DNA from: an uncultured Oscillospiraceae bacterium
GTDB lineage: Bacteria; Bacillota_A; Clostridia; Oscillospirales; Oscillospiraceae
Direction: 5' to 3'
Assembly (NCBI GenBank): GCA_900754605.1
Contig: CAAEDK010000245.1
Span: 1 to 9,029 of the forward strand
Length of the DNA stretch: 9,029 nucleotides
Numbering within the stretch: the first letter of the stretch is position 1; every line of letters starts with the position of its first letter. Positions 6,389-9,029 of the stretch are shown piece after piece. Under the pieces are notes generated by a model. The model did no database searches, had not been told where the DNA came from, and saw nothing but the letters and a program-made list of their open reading frames with translations. The position numbers and the translations under genes are program-made.

Positions 6389-9029
6389 TCAAAGCTCCCT
6401 TTCCGCGCTCTTTTTTTGCGCTGTCTTTTTGTGTTCCGTCTTGGGCTGGCTTTTCAGCTGCTCCATTACGGACTTTTTCTTTTCCCGTTCCTCTCGATGG
6501 ACGGCTGCTGCCAAGTCCATAAGAGAAATGGGCTGACCACTGCGGGCCTGTTGTTCCAGCTGGGCCACTGTCGGCTCCTTTGGGCCGTTATTGATGATAC
6601 CGTCGATCATGCCGTAATCATCTTCCACCGTCATTTCCGCATTTCTCAGCGAATTTTCCGGCAAGAAACCTTGCACCTGGGTGAAACCAACACTGTCGCA
6701 GTAATGACAGGATACCTGACCATTCTGCTTGATGGCAACGATGTCACTGACGCTCATAGACGGGCTGTGAAAATCCACCGGCTTTTGCAGATTGAACTGC
6801 TCATACAGCCTTTCCAGCTGCTCCATAGTGCTGCCGGAACCGTCCAGAGGGGCGGTATAGATAAGGTCATAGTTACTCCGCTCTACGGACAGATTGTGCG
6901 ATTGCAGCCAATCCAGATTCATAAAACGCACATTCTGCGGGTCATCCTTGCTCACCTGATAAATAGCAAAACAATTTCCCTCATGGGAAAGAAACGCCTG
7001 TTCCCGTTCCAACTGCCGATCCTGTCGTTCCAAAACTTTTTCGTGAAAGTCCGGGCTTTGCTCCCATTCCTCGCGGGACACAGCAAAGATACCGTCATGG
7101 GCGTCCAGGTCGGCAGTGTCAAAGGCCATTTCCGGGTTTTCACCCTCCTGGACGATATAAACGGTCAGGTCTCGCTCCATCAGCTCATAGGCTCGCTCTT
7201 TGGAGAGGGGCAGAAGGTCACCGTCCAGGTAGCCGCATTTCTCCAGATCATCCTGAGTCAGTGCCGGGTCCGGCATGGGATACTCGTCCAACGCCTGCTC
7301 CTGGGCATCCGGCAGCTGGGTGGCGGCAGCTTCTGTGGTCTGCTGGCTGACCTGTTCCTGCATCTGGTGGTAAGCCGCCTCCTGCAAAGTCTCGATCATG
7401 GACAGCGGCGCATACTTGATGGACTTGCCGCCCATCCCCAGGTCCTCGCAGATATGGCTAACCGCTGTGGAACGGCCCATATCCGGCCCGTCCAACTGGC
7501 CGCCGTCCATCTGCTTCATGGTTGCCACATCGTAGAGCGTGTAGTCCCAGCCGGTGTCGCAGGGCTGAACATGAAGGTAGCTGGTATCATCCAGCACCAA
7601 CAGGGCCTCCCGGTACTCGGCGCTGGGCTGGACACTTTCGGTATTTTCCGGCTCGGTCAGCTGTTCCGGTTCAGTCATCGGCACCAGCTGATCCAAGCGT
7701 CCCATAAGCTCGGCAGCTTTTTGGGTGGTTTCATCCGGTTCATCCTCGTTCACGATATTCTGGAGCCATTCGCGTACACCGCTGGCATCTCCGCTTCGGA
7801 GTGTGGCAGTCAGTTCGTGCAGTGCGTCCTCACGGCTATCTGCATTGTTCCGATACTCATAAGGGTCATAATCGAAAGTGAACTGGTCGATGTCTGCTGC
7901 CAGCTGCTCGATAGAGTCCTGCTGCGGTTCCGTGGCGGCAGTCAGGTCAATGCCGCGCTCCTTGCAGATTTCCTTGTAGTTGCGCTCGATGTCGTTAATC
8001 AGCTCGCAGGAAGTCTTGTTGATGGTCTCCAGACTGGCCCGCAGCTCCTTCAGCTCCTTGTCCTTCGACCAGGAAGCGATGTAGCCAAAACTGTTCTCGC
8101 CGGTCTGGATGCCGAAATACTGGCAAACCGCATAAGAAATGCTCTCGGCCTCCACTTCCTCGGTGTTGCGGTTCTTGGCGGCCTGTTTCACCGCCGTCAG
8201 ATCTTCCTCCACTTCCAACCGCCACTCAAACCGATTCTCGTCCACATAGCGCCAGCCTTCCTCGGCGGCGGCCTGTTCCGCCTCTGCTTCGGTGGCGAAG
8301 TCCAGACGGAAGTCATGCTTGGTGCCGCCCTCGCTCACCATCACGATCTTCCAGGTCGGCTCCGCTTCGTACTTTTTGGGGTCGTGGAGCTTACTGTGCG
8401 CGGTCTCATGGACAGCGGCGGAAACAGTCTGCACCTCGCTCATGCCTTCCCGGATGGCGATCCGCTGCTGGTCAGAGGAGAAATAGCCGTCCATGTTCTC
8501 GGCCATCGGCTCAAACTCGATGGGAACCGGAGCCGAGCGGCGCAGAGCTTCCATGAAAGCCTCATAGTGCGGCACCGTCCCGGACAGGCTGGAGGCCAGC
8601 TCTGGCAGGGGCTTTCCGTCCGTCTGGCTCACATCGAACACCTTCACCGGACGGAACATGGGGATTTCAATTTCTTTTTCCTCCATGACCGCCTTGCCAT
8701 CCGCGTCCAGGATGGGTGCATGAGTATCCGGGTCGCGCTTCATTTCCTCGATCTTCTTTTTGTAGGGCGTGGGGGCAATGATGGTGATACCATGCTCACC
8801 CTTTTTCACATGGCGCTCAAACTGATTTTTCCACTTGTTGAACCCGGCCACCAGGGTGGCGTCCGGGCGCTGCATATAGATGAGCATGGTGTTGTTGACG
8901 GAGTAGCGGTGGAACTTGGACATGACGGACAGATAGCGCATATACTTCTCGCTCTCAAACAGTTCCTTGATACCCTGTTCAATGCCCGCTGTGATCTCTT
9001 GTAACCGTTCTCGATTGGTGGTCTTATCA
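6389..9029 (-). CDS. ArdC-like polyvalent protein: ArdC-N, zincin, YodL and DUF4316 domains (5' end cut by window)
   Basis: 879 residues are visible (numbered from the window edge); probably only 10-20 N-terminal residues are missing. Residues ~30-85 match the ArdC N-terminal domain, linked to single-stranded DNA binding and anti-restriction (RYSVNNTMLIYMQRPDAT, then a conserved W66 and KKGEHGI). A zincin metallopeptidase follows, with HETAH at 207-211 (HExxH) and a probable third ligand, E295, in EVEAESISYA. The spacer between them is long and holds an extra ~50 residue segment. The middle (~440-620) is acidic, with a short domain around WDYTLYDVATMKQ. Residues ~686-782 look like YodL (CFAIYQVSKDD, YDLIYTAPLDG, MSVSDIVAI). 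Residues ~795-845 look like DUF4316 (NAEMTVEDDYGMIDGIINNG), and the C-terminus is lysine-rich. It is probably made in the same operon as the downstream small gene. A role in protecting transferred DNA is inferred from family; substrate unknown. Domain calls are from recall of family patterns, not a search. Confidence 0.9.
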   Translation of the reverse strand, partial: DKTTNRERLQEITAGIEQGIKELFESEKYMRYLSVMSKFHRYSVNNTMLIYMQRPDATLVAGFNKWKNQFERHVKKGEHGITIIAPTPYKKKIEEMKRDPDTHAPILDADGKAVMEEKEIEIPMFRPVKVFDVSQTDGKPLPELASSLSGTVPHYEAFMEALRRSAPVPIEFEPMAENMDGYFSSDQQRIAIREGMSEVQTVSAAVHETAHSKLHDPKKYEAEPTWKIVMVSEGGTKHDFRLDFATEAEAEQAAAEEGWRYVDENRFEWRLEVEEDLTAVKQAAKNRNTEEVEAESISYAVCQYFGIQTGENSFGYIASWSKDKELKELRASLETINKTSCELINDIERNYKEICKERGIDLTAATEPQQDSIEQLAADIDQFTFDYDPYEYRNNADSREDALHELTATLRSGDASGVREWLQNIVNEDEPDETTQKAAELMGRLDQLVPMTEPEQLTEPENTESVQPSAEYREALLVLDDTSYLHVQPCDTGWDYTLYDVATMKQMDGGQLDGPDMGRSTAVSHICEDLGMGGKSIKYAPLSMIETLQEAAYHQMQEQVSQQTTEAAATQLPDAQEQALDEYPMPDPALTQDDLEKCGYLDGDLLPLSKERAYELMERDLTVYIVQEGENPEMAFDTADLDAHDGIFAVSREEWEQSPDFHEKVLERQDRQLEREQAFLSHEGNCFAIYQVSKDDPQNVRFMNLDWLQSHNLSVERSNYDLIYTAPLDGSGSTMEQLERLYEQFNLQKPVDFHSPSMSVSDIVAIKQNGQVSCHYCDSVGFTQVQGFLPENSLRNAEMTVEDDYGMIDGIINNGPKEPTVAQLEQQARSGQPISLMDLAAAVHREEREKKKSVMEQLKSQPKTEHKKTAQKKSAEREL

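Noticed and set aside
6347..9004. 885-codon open frame on the plus strand
   Set aside because: Antisense to the ArdC/YodL gene along its length; the minus-strand protein has clear HExxH, ArdC and YodL motifs, the plus one has none.

Overview
The window is about 9 kb of densely packed accessory DNA from a mobile element of the integrative/conjugative type. All supported genes lie on the minus strand. High GC, AGGAG-type ribosome sites and the gene families (ArdC-like proteins, TnpV, transposon-transfer assisting protein, YodL and DUF4316 domains) suggest an anaerobic gut Clostridium-class Firmicute, probably Oscillospiraceae or Lachnospiraceae. The host is inferred from family knowledge, not read from a marker gene.

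In transcription order (right to left) the layout is as follows. (1) 9029-6389: a large ArdC-like zincin/YodL/DUF4316 protein, missing only its first residues at the window edge. (2) 6387-6172: a 71-residue transposon-transfer assisting protein, starting one base after the previous stop. (3) 6151-6125: a GC-rich hairpin in the only real gap (79 bases). (4) 6092-1: a giant multidomain protein, 2030 residues long and still open at the window edge. It holds an ArdC-like N-domain without the zinc motif, a disordered linker, repeated helical modules, a MutS domain I-like insert and an N6-adenine-type DNA methylase. A helicase half probably follows outside the window. (5) 5320-4964: tnpV, a recognisable 118-residue gene with its own ribosome site, wholly nested in the +1 frame inside the linker of the giant gene.

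The two large proteins fit the 'polyvalent protein' idea: large multi-domain proteins carried by conjugative elements and phages that protect or modify incoming DNA in a new host. ArdC-like parts are linked to anti-restriction and single-stranded DNA binding, and the methylase could mark the element's own DNA. The small proteins belong to families found with conjugative transposons but have no settled biochemical role.

The most notable observation is the nested tnpV. One frame encodes a conserved globular family. The other is a charged, proline/glycine/alanine-rich linker that looks like a translated shadow of tnpV, joining an N-terminal ArdC-like domain to the rest of the giant protein. No gene-free stretch over 300 bases, RNA gene, insertion sequence or CRISPR array was seen.
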